A stretch of DNA of 59,138 nucleotides from Chloroflexota bacterium (GTDB lineage: Bacteria; Chloroflexota; Dehalococcoidia; UBA2979), in contig QGNP01000001.1 in NCBI GenBank assembly GCA_003228125.1, positions 131,524 to 190,661 on the forward strand. The letters are read 5' to 3'. This document shows, one piece after another, positions 38,659-48,166 of the stretch. The notes below the pieces were generated by a model. That model was given only the letters and a program-made list of their open reading frames with translations. It was not told where the DNA came from and searched no databases. Positions within the stretch are counted from its first letter, which is position 1; every line of letters starts with the position of its first letter. The position numbers and the translations under genes are program-made.

Positions 38659-41067
38659 TTAATTAAAAATATCTTTTTTTTCTAATTCTTCTATTTGTTT
38701 ATCAGTTAATTTTAATATTCTAGATAAAATTGATTTAGTATGTTCGCCTAATAGTGGCGCTGGTATAGGCAATGATTTTAAATTATCGATACGCCAAGGT
38801 ACTCCTGGATGCTTGACTTTTCCACCTGTCGGATGATCTGTTTCAATAATAAATTTTCTATGCAGTAATTGAGGATCAGATAAAAGGTCATCAGGTTGTA
38901 ATATTGGGCCTGATTTAATACCTTTGTCTTGGAGTATGTCAGTTAACTTTATATTATTAAATGTTTTAGTCCAATTTGAGATTACAAGTTCTAAGGCATC
39001 TTCATTATCTTTTCTATTTGTTTCTGATGAAAATTTATTTGAATTAATTTCTTCGTTATTTATAATTTCTTTTAATTTCCTCCATTCGTCTTTAGAAGTA
39101 ATTGAAATAGCAATCCATCGATCATATCCTTTTGTTGGAAAGAAGCCATGTGGCGAAAATCTATTATGTCTATTACCTATCCTATGATGCTTAGTATGAT
39201 TTAAAGTTGTATCAATAATTGCACTGGGTATTAATGTAAGCATTGGCTCAAACATAGAACCATCAATGTATTGACCTGTGTTACTTACTTTTACATGGAT
39301 AAGTGATGCAAGTATAGCGAAAACACCATATGATCCTGCTAATGGATCAGGCATAACTGCACCAAGTATTCTTGGCATTCCATCTCCATATCCTGTTAAT
39401 TCAGCTACACCACTAAATAAATTAATTGCACTATGTAATCCGCCATGACTTGCCATTGGACCACTTCTCCCAAAGGCACCAAGGGACAATTGTACTATTT
39501 TTGGATTTAATTCTCTAATGATATTTTTAGAGAGACCAAGTTTATCCATTACTCCAGTTTTAAAATTGTCCACAATTACATCAGATGTCTTTATAATTTC
39601 TCTTGCTATTGCTATAGCTTCTTTTTTTTCAAGATCCAATTGTATGCTTTGTTTTCCTTCATTTAATAAATTGAAATGACCGCTATTGTTATAATGGTCT
39701 TCATTGTTTACAAATGGTGCAGTAACACGAGTAGTCATATGCTTACTTGTTTCAAATAAGATAACTTCTGCACCCATTCTGGAAAGCCATTGAGTCGCAA
39801 AAGGTAACGCAACTACTTGCCCAAAATCAGCTATTCGTATGCCATTAAGAGGTAGATTAGATTGAATGGTTTTTTTATTTGTAAGCATAAGTGGATTTCT
39901 TTTATTGAACCATTCAATTGAACTGTTCGATTTTATTGGATTAAATGATTTAATTTGAATTGGTGTTTTATCTAATTTCATTTGTGGCCCAGGCATACTA
40001 AATGTTTTTTTATTAATGCTGAGATTGAGAATACTTCCTCTTTGTTTGACATGATCGGAATCTAGCATGTCTTGAATGCTATAATATGCAAAAAAAGGCA
40101 ACCCATGTTTATCTGCCATTTTTATAATTTCATCACCAGTTTGTTGTTCTGTCCAATTAATAAGGAGTGCTCTTAATGCATCCCAGTTTGCTGTTCTGTC
40201 ATAAACATTTGCAAAAACTTCTGAATTTGCCCAATCGGGATTATCCATCATTATTTTTAATTTTTCCCATTGATGATCCCATGGTGCAGCTATCGCTACA
40301 TATCCATCCTTACAAGGAATATAATAGTTAGGCATTCTTGCTAAGGATGTAGGTAATCTTCCTATTAATAATTCACCATATGCCCACGCAGTTAAATCTC
40401 TTTGTTCAAATGAAGCCACTGCTTCCTGGATACTAATATCAACATGATGCCCATTGCCACTTACTATCCTTTCATACAAAGCGAGAATTGTTGCATCAGC
40501 TGTAACAATTCCAGCAATAGACTCAGCAATATTAGTATTTGGATGTAAAGGCGGCTCATTTTCTTGGTCAGTGACTACATCTGGAACACCAGGAGATGCA
40601 TATGCTAGTCCGCTCATTGCATAAACAATTAACTCATCAGCATTGAATTTTGAATATGGGCCATCTAATCCAAAAGGAGTGATAGTAGTAAAAATCAGAT
40701 GGTTATAATCTTTGGTTATTTTTTCAGGAGTAATGCCTATTTCTCTTAATTCTGAATAAGAAAAATCTGTGATAAAAATATCTATTTCATTTAATCTAGA
40801 TAAAACTTTTTGAAGGTCATCTTTATCAAAAATATCTAGTTCAATTGATTTTTTATTCGTACTTGTATAAATAAATGCTCCGCTAAATTCTAAATCTTTT
40901 TTGTTATCGGGAAATGGCCCAATGTGTCTTAATGGGTGACCATTTGCATCTTCAAGTAATATGACTTCTGCACCATAGTCGGCAAATTGCTTTGCAGCAA
41001 TTGCACCACTGAACCCTTTTGTTAGTTCAAGGACGCGTATGCCGCTAAGTGTTGTATCATTATTCAT
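38659..41067 (-). CDS. Tandem-fused family III (CaiB/BaiF) CoA-transferase
   Basis: A single 802-residue chain with two complete CaiB/BaiF domains of about 385 and 390 residues joined near residue 395. Half 1 begins LSGIRVLELTKGFSGA and half 2 begins LNGIRIADFGQVVALPFA. The family normally works as interlocked dimers of 400-residue chains moving CoA between acids. In half 2 the Asp of MPDPLAGSYG fits the catalytic position; by eye half 1 has Glu there (TNIAESIAG), so one site may be inactive. ATG 41065-41067 with GAGGGA upstream is the start and overlaps the hydrolase gene by eight bases. Confidence 0.9.
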   Translation of the reverse strand: MNNDTTLSGIRVLELTKGFSGAIAAKQFADYGAEVILLEDANGHPLRHIGPFPDNKKDLEFSGAFIYTSTNKKSIELDIFDKDDLQKVLSRLNEIDIFITDFSYSELREIGITPEKITKDYNHLIFTTITPFGLDGPYSKFNADELIVYAMSGLAYASPGVPDVVTDQENEPPLHPNTNIAESIAGIVTADATILALYERIVSGNGHHVDISIQEAVASFEQRDLTAWAYGELLIGRLPTSLARMPNYYIPCKDGYVAIAAPWDHQWEKLKIMMDNPDWANSEVFANVYDRTANWDALRALLINWTEQQTGDEIIKMADKHGLPFFAYYSIQDMLDSDHVKQRGSILNLSINKKTFSMPGPQMKLDKTPIQIKSFNPIKSNSSIEWFNKRNPLMLTNKKTIQSNLPLNGIRIADFGQVVALPFATQWLSRMGAEVILFETSKHMTTRVTAPFVNNEDHYNNSGHFNLLNEGKQSIQLDLEKKEAIAIAREIIKTSDVIVDNFKTGVMDKLGLSKNIIRELNPKIVQLSLGAFGRSGPMASHGGLHSAINLFSGVAELTGYGDGMPRILGAVMPDPLAGSYGVFAILASLIHVKVSNTGQYIDGSMFEPMLTLIPSAIIDTTLNHTKHHRIGNRHNRFSPHGFFPTKGYDRWIAISITSKDEWRKLKEIINNEEINSNKFSSETNRKDNEDALELVISNWTKTFNNIKLTDILQDKGIKSGPILQPDDLLSDPQLLHRKFIIETDHPTGGKVKHPGVPWRIDNLKSLPIPAPLLGEHTKSILSRILKLTDKQIEELEKKDIFN

Positions 41068-41950
41068 TTTGTCCCTCATCAGGAAGTAAAGCAGATTTAG
41101 ACCAACTTCTTGGATCTCTTATAGGCCATTTTTTATTTTCTACTTGTTTCAAGAAATTATGAATCATTTGATTAAATAACTGAGGCTCTTCAAGATTAAC
41201 TGTATGTCCGGTATTTGGAACAATAAATAATCCTGCTGTTTTGATACACCTTTTCATAAAAAGAGAAGGCTCTAGACACGGCTCATCTTCATCACCAGTA
41301 ATAATTAAAGTCTGAATATTAATTTGCTTCATTTCTGTTTCTAAAGAAAGAATTGATGGCCTATTTCTTTGTACACCTAACATTGTATTAGCATGTCCTA
41401 ATGATGAAGAATTTTTAAAAAGTAGTGTAAATTTTTTCCAAGCATTTGGATTTTTATTTTGTAATTGAACTCTTGTTGCACTAACAGTATAGATGTCACC
41501 AAATTTATCAATGCCTTCCTCAAGTATACGATTGGCAACTTTTTCTGCATCCTTTTCAAAATCACTACGATCTGCCGTGCTTCCATACCCTACTCCAGCA
41601 ATGGTTAATGAGTGACATCTTTCTGGATGCTTAATACCAAAAAGTAATGTAGCATATCCACCCATTGATAAACCAACGATGTGAGCCTTGTCTATATTTA
41701 ATTCATTAAGGATATTTAAGATATCTTCAACTGCATATTCTTGTGAGTAAGATTCTTTAGCTTCTGGGACATTTGAGGGGGGATAACCACGTGCATTATA
41801 GGTAATTACTTGATATTGTTTAGAAAAATATTCTACTTGGTTTTCCCAACTTGTAAGTTCTCCTGCAAATTCATGTACAAATAATAATGGTATACCATCT
41901 CCATTGGTTTCATAGTACAAGCTGATATCGCCATTATTTACTAGTGGCAT
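41060..41950 (-). CDS. Alpha/beta hydrolase
   Basis: A 296-residue alpha/beta fold hydrolase. HEFAGELTSW holds the oxyanion region, GLSMGGYATL is the nucleophile elbow with Ser, and GHTVNLEEP provides the catalytic His. It resembles 3-oxoadipate enol-lactonase and similar ester or C-C hydrolases. ATG 41948-41950 has a strong GGAGG upstream; a longer start was discarded. The extra C-terminal 25 residues (RDPRSW...) are beyond the fold. Confidence 0.88.
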   Translation of the reverse strand: MPLVNNGDISLYYETNGDGIPLLFVHEFAGELTSWENQVEYFSKQYQVITYNARGYPPSNVPEAKESYSQEYAVEDILNILNELNIDKAHIVGLSMGGYATLLFGIKHPERCHSLTIAGVGYGSTADRSDFEKDAEKVANRILEEGIDKFGDIYTVSATRVQLQNKNPNAWKKFTLLFKNSSSLGHANTMLGVQRNRPSILSLETEMKQINIQTLIITGDEDEPCLEPSLFMKRCIKTAGLFIVPNTGHTVNLEEPQLFNQMIHNFLKQVENKKWPIRDPRSWSKSALLPDEGQNE

Positions 41951-41987
41951 TTTTTGCCTCCACATTATTGCTTGACTGCATTATGAC

Positions 41988-42989
41988 TTACTTATTTCCA
42001 AATGTTTTAATAATTTCTGCATAGTATTGAATGTTAACTTCATGTTCGACCCCATGTCTGGGTGAAAAGAAAATAACTCTATCTAAAATATTATCGTATC
42101 TAGAGACTTGGTCTCGGACTTCATTTGGAGTTCCGTATAAACAGCATGAATCAAGCATATTATCACTTATTGCATCTGCAACATTTTCAAGATTACCTGT
42201 TCGAAAAGCTTCTCTTACATCAATTTTTTCTTTTTCCCATCCTCCTGCATCAAAAATGTTATCAAATGCTTTTGGAGATAAATAAAATCCTAGATTCTTA
42301 GCAGCATCACGTCTAGCAATATTTTTATCTTTATTAATCGCAGTAATTACATCACTTGAAAAATTAAAATCACTTCTTGACCTATCTTTTTCTTTTAAAC
42401 CATCAGAAATTAAAGGCAATACTGAATTTTGTAAATGTTGCATACTATTGATTGGATGACCAATTAGCCCATCTGCTACACGCCCAGCAACTTTTAGTGA
42501 AAACTTATTAACTGCTGCCAGATATATAGGTAGCGGATAATTGGACACAATGCCTCTAGATCCACGCAACTGAAAAAATTTCTTTTCCCAGACGATTGGT
42601 TCTCCATTTGCATTCATGACATGCTTTATAAGCTCTATGAATTCTTCAACTCTTGGAGCAGGATGTTCTGCCTGATCGCCAAATATTCCAAAAAATCGAT
42701 TTAATTGAGGCTTTACACCAGAGCCTATTCCAAACATACATCTTCCCCCGGATAGTTCCTGTAAATCAATCATGCTCACAATATGAGTTATTGGATTCAT
42801 TAATGGTTGCACGACAACTGCCGTTCCAAGCTTAATTGATTTAGTGGCCTGTGCAAATGCAGCTAATCTTACATAGCCTTGTGGTCCACTTACCCAAGCA
42901 CTTTCAAATCCTGCAGCTTCTGCTTCTTGTACTATTTTTAGACCTTCATTAATTGGTATTTCTAATGGTGCAATTCCATATTTTGGCAT
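41988..42989 (-). CDS. LLM-class flavin-dependent oxidoreductase, F420-reductase-like
   Basis: A 333-residue luciferase-like TIM barrel. GFESAWVSGPQGYVRLAAFA, the GRCMFGIGSG strand, and EEFIELIKHVMNANGEPIVWEKKFFQLRG are typical of coenzyme F420- or FMNH2-dependent members such as methylene-H4MPT reductase-like enzymes. AAGGAG precedes the ATG. It is one of two LLM proteins in this run (the other is at 44488) and they are of different subgroups. Substrate unknown. Confidence 0.9.
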   Translation of the reverse strand: MPKYGIAPLEIPINEGLKIVQEAEAAGFESAWVSGPQGYVRLAAFAQATKSIKLGTAVVVQPLMNPITHIVSMIDLQELSGGRCMFGIGSGVKPQLNRFFGIFGDQAEHPAPRVEEFIELIKHVMNANGEPIVWEKKFFQLRGSRGIVSNYPLPIYLAAVNKFSLKVAGRVADGLIGHPINSMQHLQNSVLPLISDGLKEKDRSRSDFNFSSDVITAINKDKNIARRDAAKNLGFYLSPKAFDNIFDAGGWEKEKIDVREAFRTGNLENVADAISDNMLDSCCLYGTPNEVRDQVSRYDNILDRVIFFSPRHGVEHEVNIQYYAEIIKTFGNK

Positions 42990-43067
42990 AATCTACTCCT
43001 TACTGTTTGATTTTTGAAGCTTAGCAAGAAATGAAAGAATTAACAACAATGGGAGTTATTAATCGAT

Positions 43068-43751
43068 CTACATATTGATTTCAGTGATATTTTTATCCCA
43101 AGTAATTGCTACTGGAATGTTTTTTTTAATTAAATTTGGATCTATGCCTATTGGATGTGCTAGTAATTTAAATGCGTTTCCTTGAGGCTTGAATATACCT
43201 AGTTCTGTAAAGACCATTGAAACTGTTTTTTTTTGTCCTGTGATAGGCAACATGCATTTATTGACTAATCTTGATTTTTTATCAGGAGTAAAATTTTTCA
43301 TAGCTATAAATAAATTTTGAGCATGCTCTGCAATATCCATTGCACCACCAACGCTACCAAGCTGTAAATATAAATCAGTAGATCTAGTCCAACTACTGAA
43401 TGATCCGTCTTTTGCAACTTCGTAAGCTCCTAATATTGCGTAATCAATTTTACCTGATCTAATTAAGGCAAAAGATTCAGCATGATCTAAAATAGATGCC
43501 CCTTTTGATAACTGCACATGTTGTAGTCCTGCATTGACAGCATCATCATCTTTTACATTTCCAGTTATAATTGTGTCATATCCAATAATTCCATTTTCTG
43601 ATGTTAAAATTATTTGACTATCTGGTGATATAAAATTTGAAATACTCGTTGGCATTCCTATTCCTAAATTAACTATAGATCCATGATCGATAAATGAGCT
43701 AATTAGGGCTGATATTTGGTCTCTATTTAGTGTTCTTGATTCATTAATCAT
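43068..43751 (-). CDS. 3-oxoacid-type CoA-transferase, subunit B
   Basis: Beta subunit of a family I CoA-transferase, 227 residues. NLGIGMPT at the start and ILTSENGIIGYD hold the conserved loop; the Glu in SENG is the one that forms the CoA thioester. GGAMDIAEHAQ is also typical. Its start overlaps the stop of the A subunit gene by eight bases, so they are coupled. Likely exchange is between a 3-oxoacid or dicarboxylate and succinyl- or acetyl-CoA. Confidence 0.92.
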   Translation of the reverse strand: MINESRTLNRDQISALISSFIDHGSIVNLGIGMPTSISNFISPDSQIILTSENGIIGYDTIITGNVKDDDAVNAGLQHVQLSKGASILDHAESFALIRSGKIDYAILGAYEVAKDGSFSSWTRSTDLYLQLGSVGGAMDIAEHAQNLFIAMKNFTPDKKSRLVNKCMLPITGQKKTVSMVFTELGIFKPQGNAFKLLAHPIGIDPNLIKKNIPVAITWDKNITEINM

Positions 43752-44481
43752 TTTTTCTTGTTTTTGTTCTTAATGCTAATAAGTCAACTTCAAAAATTCC
43801 ATTTTTGGGAATTTGAACTAATCTATTAACGTAGATTGATGGAGTATGTATGTATTCAGAATTAATTTTCCTAACATCTTCAATTTCTTGTTCTACTTCA
43901 ACTATTGTTTTTTTTGCTGCAGCTGCCATTATTGGATTGAAATTTCGAGCAGCAAGTCTGTATATGAGGTTACCTGCTTTGTCAGCTTTAAAAGCACGAA
44001 TGAGACTAAAGTCTGCATGTAGTGGTTCTTCAAAAACGTAGCTTTGTTTATTGATTACTTTAATTTTTTTATTTTCTGCAAGCTTTGTATTTATTGATGT
44101 TTTTGTATAAAATCCTCCTAACCCTGCAGCTGCAGCTCTTATTTTTTCTGCTAATGCACCTTGCGTTACTACTTCCGAAAATAATTTTTTGTCTAAAATT
44201 AATTGCTCTGCTGGTCCTTTAATTGAAGGATGTGGCGAAGCAGTAAAAGAGCATATTATTTTTTTTACCATTCCATTTAATATGAAATCACCTATTGTTT
44301 TAATATTAGAATCGCCATGAGATAAACCGACACTATTAGCTATGATTGTTAAATTACAAAGTTTTTTTTTATATAATTCTTTCAATAAATTCCAAGGAGC
44401 ACCTGGACCAAATCCAGGGATCATTATTATAGAATTATCAGTGATTTCTTCAATCGCATCGTGCATGTTATCAATAATCAT
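43744..44481 (-). CDS. 3-oxoacid-type CoA-transferase, subunit A
   Basis: Alpha subunit partner, 245 residues. GFGPGAPWNLLKEL near residue 25 corresponds to the GFGxxGxP loop, LTIIANSVG follows, and the later GLGGFYTKTSINTKLAENK and LIYRLAARNFNPIMAAAAKKTIVEVEQ are standard for ScoA/AtoD/PcaI chains. The start is ATG at 44479-44481, six bases after the LLM oxidoreductase gene. Confidence 0.92.
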   Translation of the reverse strand: MIIDNMHDAIEEITDNSIIMIPGFGPGAPWNLLKELYKKKLCNLTIIANSVGLSHGDSNIKTIGDFILNGMVKKIICSFTASPHPSIKGPAEQLILDKKLFSEVVTQGALAEKIRAAAAGLGGFYTKTSINTKLAENKKIKVINKQSYVFEEPLHADFSLIRAFKADKAGNLIYRLAARNFNPIMAAAAKKTIVEVEQEIEDVRKINSEYIHTPSIYVNRLVQIPKNGIFEVDLLALRTKTRKND

Positions 44482-44487
44482 TTTATC

Positions 44488-45576
44488 TCATAAAAATGAT
44501 GGCATAATTTCTGTACCAAATTTTTTCATTGAATTTTGTACATGATTTTGATCCATGTCGCCCCAATCAAAGCAGGCCATTAGTGATCGAATGTCATTTT
44601 CATTGAGCTCAGCAATTTTTTCTTTAACAGTTTTCACTGATCCATAAATAACACCCCTTGATAAATAATCTTGCACTCCTTCATCAGGAGTAAAAACAGG
44701 AGAACTCCATTTTTGTGAGTCATGTCCCTTTGCTTTTTGTTCTTGATCAGAATTTTCTGGGTTATGTTTTGCTCTTGATGTTAAAAGGTGCTTGCGAAGT
44801 CTATGAGTTGGTTCTTGAATTTCTTCATAAGCTTGTTCATCGGTTTCTGCAACATAAATACTTCTTTGTAAAGTAGATTGATTTAAGTTCTTATCAATAT
44901 CTGATTTGCTTAACTTTGCTTCTTCCATTTTGTTTTTGAAAAAACTTAATCTTTCCACTCCTTTTTTTATGCCCATTCTTGGTAACATAATTGGATAATT
45001 ATGGCGAGCTGCCCATTCTAAAGTTTCATCTGAAGATCCAGACATTTGTATCTGCGGATGTGGTTTTTGTACTGGCATAGGCCTAACACCTGGTATTTTT
45101 AGATCAAAGTATTTTCCTTTAAATTCAATAGGACTTCCTTTTGCTTTCCAAGCTTGACTCATATAATCAATGCCTTCAAACATTCTTTCTCTGTGTTCGT
45201 TATCATCCCCGCTGACTCCAAAAGCAACATATTCAAACTCATTAAATTTGGATCCTCTCCCTATGCCAACTGTTAATCGACCATTCAGAAGATTGTCTAA
45301 TAAACTGGTTTGCAGCAACAGTCTAGTTGGATGATGAATAGCCATTTGCAATATTGCAAAACCAATCCTAATTTTTTTTGTTCTTTGCGCTAAAGCAGCT
45401 GCTAATGGAATAGGATCTCCGTATGCATCTTCGCCAGTAAAATTATGCTCAGTTAACCAAGCATAATGAAAACCTAGATTTTCAGCTAATTCTACACAGT
45501 CAAATTGTTGATTAATTACTCTATTGTCTTCTTCAGGTGAAGGACTTAATGGTAAATGAAAAGTACCAAATTGCAT
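44488..45576 (-). CDS. LLM-class flavin monooxygenase
   Basis: A 362-residue bacterial luciferase-type protein. FGTFHLPL at the start, GFHYAWLTEHNFTGEDAYGDP, GRLTVGIGRGSKFNEFEYVAFG and the late HVQNSMKKFGTEIMPSF match the group-2 alkanal-monooxygenase-like subgroup that uses FMNH2. A charged loop (HNPENSDQEQKAKGHDSQKW) interrupts the C-terminal half. In SAR202 such enzymes are proposed to oxidise recalcitrant carbon; the actual substrate is unknown. Confidence 0.9.
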   Translation of the reverse strand: MQFGTFHLPLSPSPEEDNRVINQQFDCVELAENLGFHYAWLTEHNFTGEDAYGDPIPLAAALAQRTKKIRIGFAILQMAIHHPTRLLLQTSLLDNLLNGRLTVGIGRGSKFNEFEYVAFGVSGDDNEHRERMFEGIDYMSQAWKAKGSPIEFKGKYFDLKIPGVRPMPVQKPHPQIQMSGSSDETLEWAARHNYPIMLPRMGIKKGVERLSFFKNKMEEAKLSKSDIDKNLNQSTLQRSIYVAETDEQAYEEIQEPTHRLRKHLLTSRAKHNPENSDQEQKAKGHDSQKWSSPVFTPDEGVQDYLSRGVIYGSVKTVKEKIAELNENDIRSLMACFDWGDMDQNHVQNSMKKFGTEIMPSFL

Positions 45577-45638
45577 TTTGACTCCAATGCTTAATAAAAC
45601 AGTTTTAGAACATAAAGATAATAAGCTGGATTTTTTTT

Positions 45639-46499
45639 TTATGCAAGCTTTGCTGAGCCTACTATGACTTCCTCTTTATTATCTTTTTCGACTGAAACTC
45701 TTATAGATTGCTTATTATCATAAGAATAACTCGCTGTTATTTCTTCTCCAGCCCATACTGGCCTTACAAATTTTAAAGATAATTGACCACCATTCGTAAA
45801 ACGTGCTCCGTAATCCTTAGCAAGTAAACGAGAAATTAATCCAAACCCAAATGCTCCTTGTGCTAAAGGCCCTGGGTTACCTTGCTTTTTTGCAAGGTCA
45901 ACATTTGTATGCCCATTGATTTCACCAGGACCTTCAAATTGATTCATTCTTTCCTGATTAAGCAATATTTTTAATTTTGACGAGATATTATTTATATTTT
46001 TTTCAGGAATAGATATTCCGCTTTTCTTCAAAGGAAATTTTTTAATTTCTTCTTCAGTTAAAGAAGCAAAATACCAACTTCTTGTATTTCTCTGTACAAT
46101 AGTATCTTGATCTTTAATTTCTGTTATCCAGTCAACATACCCTCTTCCTTTTCTTGTTGACTTCTCGATTACTTTACCAGTAACTGTTAAAGGCACTGAG
46201 TGAGGGATGTCTTTAAAAAATTCAACATTTAGATAAACTAAGCCTGCAGCAATATCTCTGAAAGGAGTAAAAATATTTTGACCACAGTAATATCCGATAT
46301 AATGAGGTGCAAAATCTTTGTATAATGAAACATCATCATCATAAAGCGAACACCATCTTTTAATATCTTCTAAAGATATTGTCATTGTACATTGATTTGG
46401 AAAAGGACCCACATTTAAATCTTTCCAAGTTATACTTGTAGAAGTTGCTGTTTTAGGAATTTTATTAACTGCAGGAATTTCTATTTTGTTTTGGGTCAT
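45639..46499 (-). CDS. Two-domain MaoC-like dehydratase
   Basis: A 286-residue fused double-hotdog protein, the joined version of the split pairs elsewhere in the window. Half 1 has LEDIKRWCSLYDDDVSLY and the half-domain core; half 2 has EGPGEINGHTNVDLAKKQGN and GPLAQGAFGFGLISRLLA as the MaoC central helix. The hydratase Asp-x4-His pattern is not clean. It is the first gene of the minus-strand run that continues to 35015, with a poly-T stretch between it and the LLM gene. Confidence 0.83.
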   Translation of the reverse strand: MTQNKIEIPAVNKIPKTATSTSITWKDLNVGPFPNQCTMTISLEDIKRWCSLYDDDVSLYKDFAPHYIGYYCGQNIFTPFRDIAAGLVYLNVEFFKDIPHSVPLTVTGKVIEKSTRKGRGYVDWITEIKDQDTIVQRNTRSWYFASLTEEEIKKFPLKKSGISIPEKNINNISSKLKILLNQERMNQFEGPGEINGHTNVDLAKKQGNPGPLAQGAFGFGLISRLLAKDYGARFTNGGQLSLKFVRPVWAGEEITASYSYDNKQSIRVSVEKDNKEEVIVGSAKLA

Positions 46500-46647
46500 G
46501 AATTACCACCATTTACTTTCTAGTCTTTTCTAAATTTAATTTTACAATAAAATTCTTATGAATAATATTAATTTGTTTGTAAAAATGTGTTTTAAATGAT
46601 TAAATTAACTTTTATATACTTTTTAATAAATATGGAAATGAGTCAAA

Positions 46648-48165
46648 ATGTCACAAGAAAAACTAATTATTGCAATAACACCTGGCTCAACTGGATTTGA
46701 TGCAGAAGCAAGAGGATTAAATGGATTGTTTATTAAAATGTGTTATTCAAGACTTTTTGCTTATTCTTCAATTTCAGATGATGAAAATAATTTAGTTGGT
46801 GATACTTCTGATGTTGTAGGAATACTTGCTGAAAGTTATGAAATTAGTGATGATAAAATGACTTATTTAGTTAATCTTCGAAAAGGCATAAAATCTGTAT
46901 TTGGTAATGAATTTACATCTAAAGATGTAGTTTGGGGTTGGCATCGAGCTTTTGCTCTTAGAGATGTAGGTAAATGGGTTGCTATTATTGGCTCGGTTGT
47001 ATCCCCTGATTCAGTAACTGCAATTAGTGATTATCAAGTTCAATTTAAACTTCGAGCCCCTAATCTAACTTTTTTACAGCAACTTACTAGAGTAACACCA
47101 GTGATTAGTGACTCTATAGAGGCATTAAAGCATGTCACTGATGATGATCCTTGGGCTACAAAATGGTTGCAAACTAATCCTTGTGGTTTTGGTCCTTATC
47201 ATCTTGATTCTCTAGATCATTGGAGACAAGCTACATTTAAGGCTAATCCTAATTATATTAACCAGCCAAATATTTCCGAAATTCAGATTTTATTTATACC
47301 TAGCAGTAAGAAAAAAATTGATATGTTGCAAGATGGGCAAGTCCATCTTTTACCAACATTAGAAACTGTACATGCTGAAGTATTAAGAAATAATAATGAT
47401 ATTACAGTGTCTCAAATTGCTTCTGGTAGGCATGCTGTTTTAGGCATGCATTTTCAACATGCTCCATTTGATAATGCATTTATTAGAAAAGCTATATCTT
47501 ATGCAATACCTTATGATCAAATTATTAACGAAGCTTATCACGGGACAGCGCGACGCTGGACAAGTCCAATGCCAATGGGAACACCAATGGCAAATGAAAA
47601 TAATTGGCCATATCATTTTGATGTATTGAAGGCTCAGGAAATGTTATCTCAATCTAATCATAAATCAGGTTTTCATTCAGAATTATTTGTCGATGCTGCT
47701 GATGCTGAGCATGTTGCCATGGCTGAAATTATTGTTCCAGCATTAAAAGAAATTAATATTCACCTAGATATTGAAAAAATGGAATCAGGAACTTTCTGGG
47801 CTGGCGCACGTTATTTTCGGCCTTTTCCAATGCTTATTTATGAAGATTTACACCAGGTCCCCGATCCATACTATAGCCTTGTTCATGACTATATGCCTGG
47901 TGGAATGGGATTAATTAATGTTGGACAATATAACAATGAAGATTTTATCAATATTGTTAAGTCTATAGAATCTGCAGGTGAACTAGATGAAAGAAAAATA
48001 TTAGTTGATAAAGCACAACAATTAATTATCAATGATTGCCCATATGCAAATCTTGTTGCTCCGGACTTTTTAGGAGCGTATAGCAATGAAATTGATAATT
48101 GTTACTGGGCTCCTGACAGAAGCCTGGCTATTGAAAAAATATCTTTTAAAGATTTACTGAATTAA
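46648..48165 (+). CDS. Family 5 solute-binding protein without signal peptide
   Basis: A 505-residue SBP_bac_5 protein related to oligopeptide and nickel binding proteins (LAESYEISDDKMTYLVNLRKGIK, EFTSKDVVWGWHRAF, NPCGFGPYHLDSLDHW, FDNAFIRKAISYAIPYDQII). The first residues MSQEKLIIAITPG go directly into the first beta strand, so no Sec, Tat or lipoprotein signal is present, and no longer in-frame start is available in the upstream gap. It may be cytoplasmic or miscalled. It is followed two bases later by an MFS carrier gene rather than ABC permeases, and is divergent from the MaoC gene. Confidence 0.87.
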   Translation: MSQEKLIIAITPGSTGFDAEARGLNGLFIKMCYSRLFAYSSISDDENNLVGDTSDVVGILAESYEISDDKMTYLVNLRKGIKSVFGNEFTSKDVVWGWHRAFALRDVGKWVAIIGSVVSPDSVTAISDYQVQFKLRAPNLTFLQQLTRVTPVISDSIEALKHVTDDDPWATKWLQTNPCGFGPYHLDSLDHWRQATFKANPNYINQPNISEIQILFIPSSKKKIDMLQDGQVHLLPTLETVHAEVLRNNNDITVSQIASGRHAVLGMHFQHAPFDNAFIRKAISYAIPYDQIINEAYHGTARRWTSPMPMGTPMANENNWPYHFDVLKAQEMLSQSNHKSGFHSELFVDAADAEHVAMAEIIVPALKEINIHLDIEKMESGTFWAGARYFRPFPMLIYEDLHQVPDPYYSLVHDYMPGGMGLINVGQYNNEDFINIVKSIESAGELDERKILVDKAQQLIINDCPYANLVAPDFLGAYSNEIDNCYWAPDRSLAIEKISFKDLLN

Positions 48166-48166
48166 T

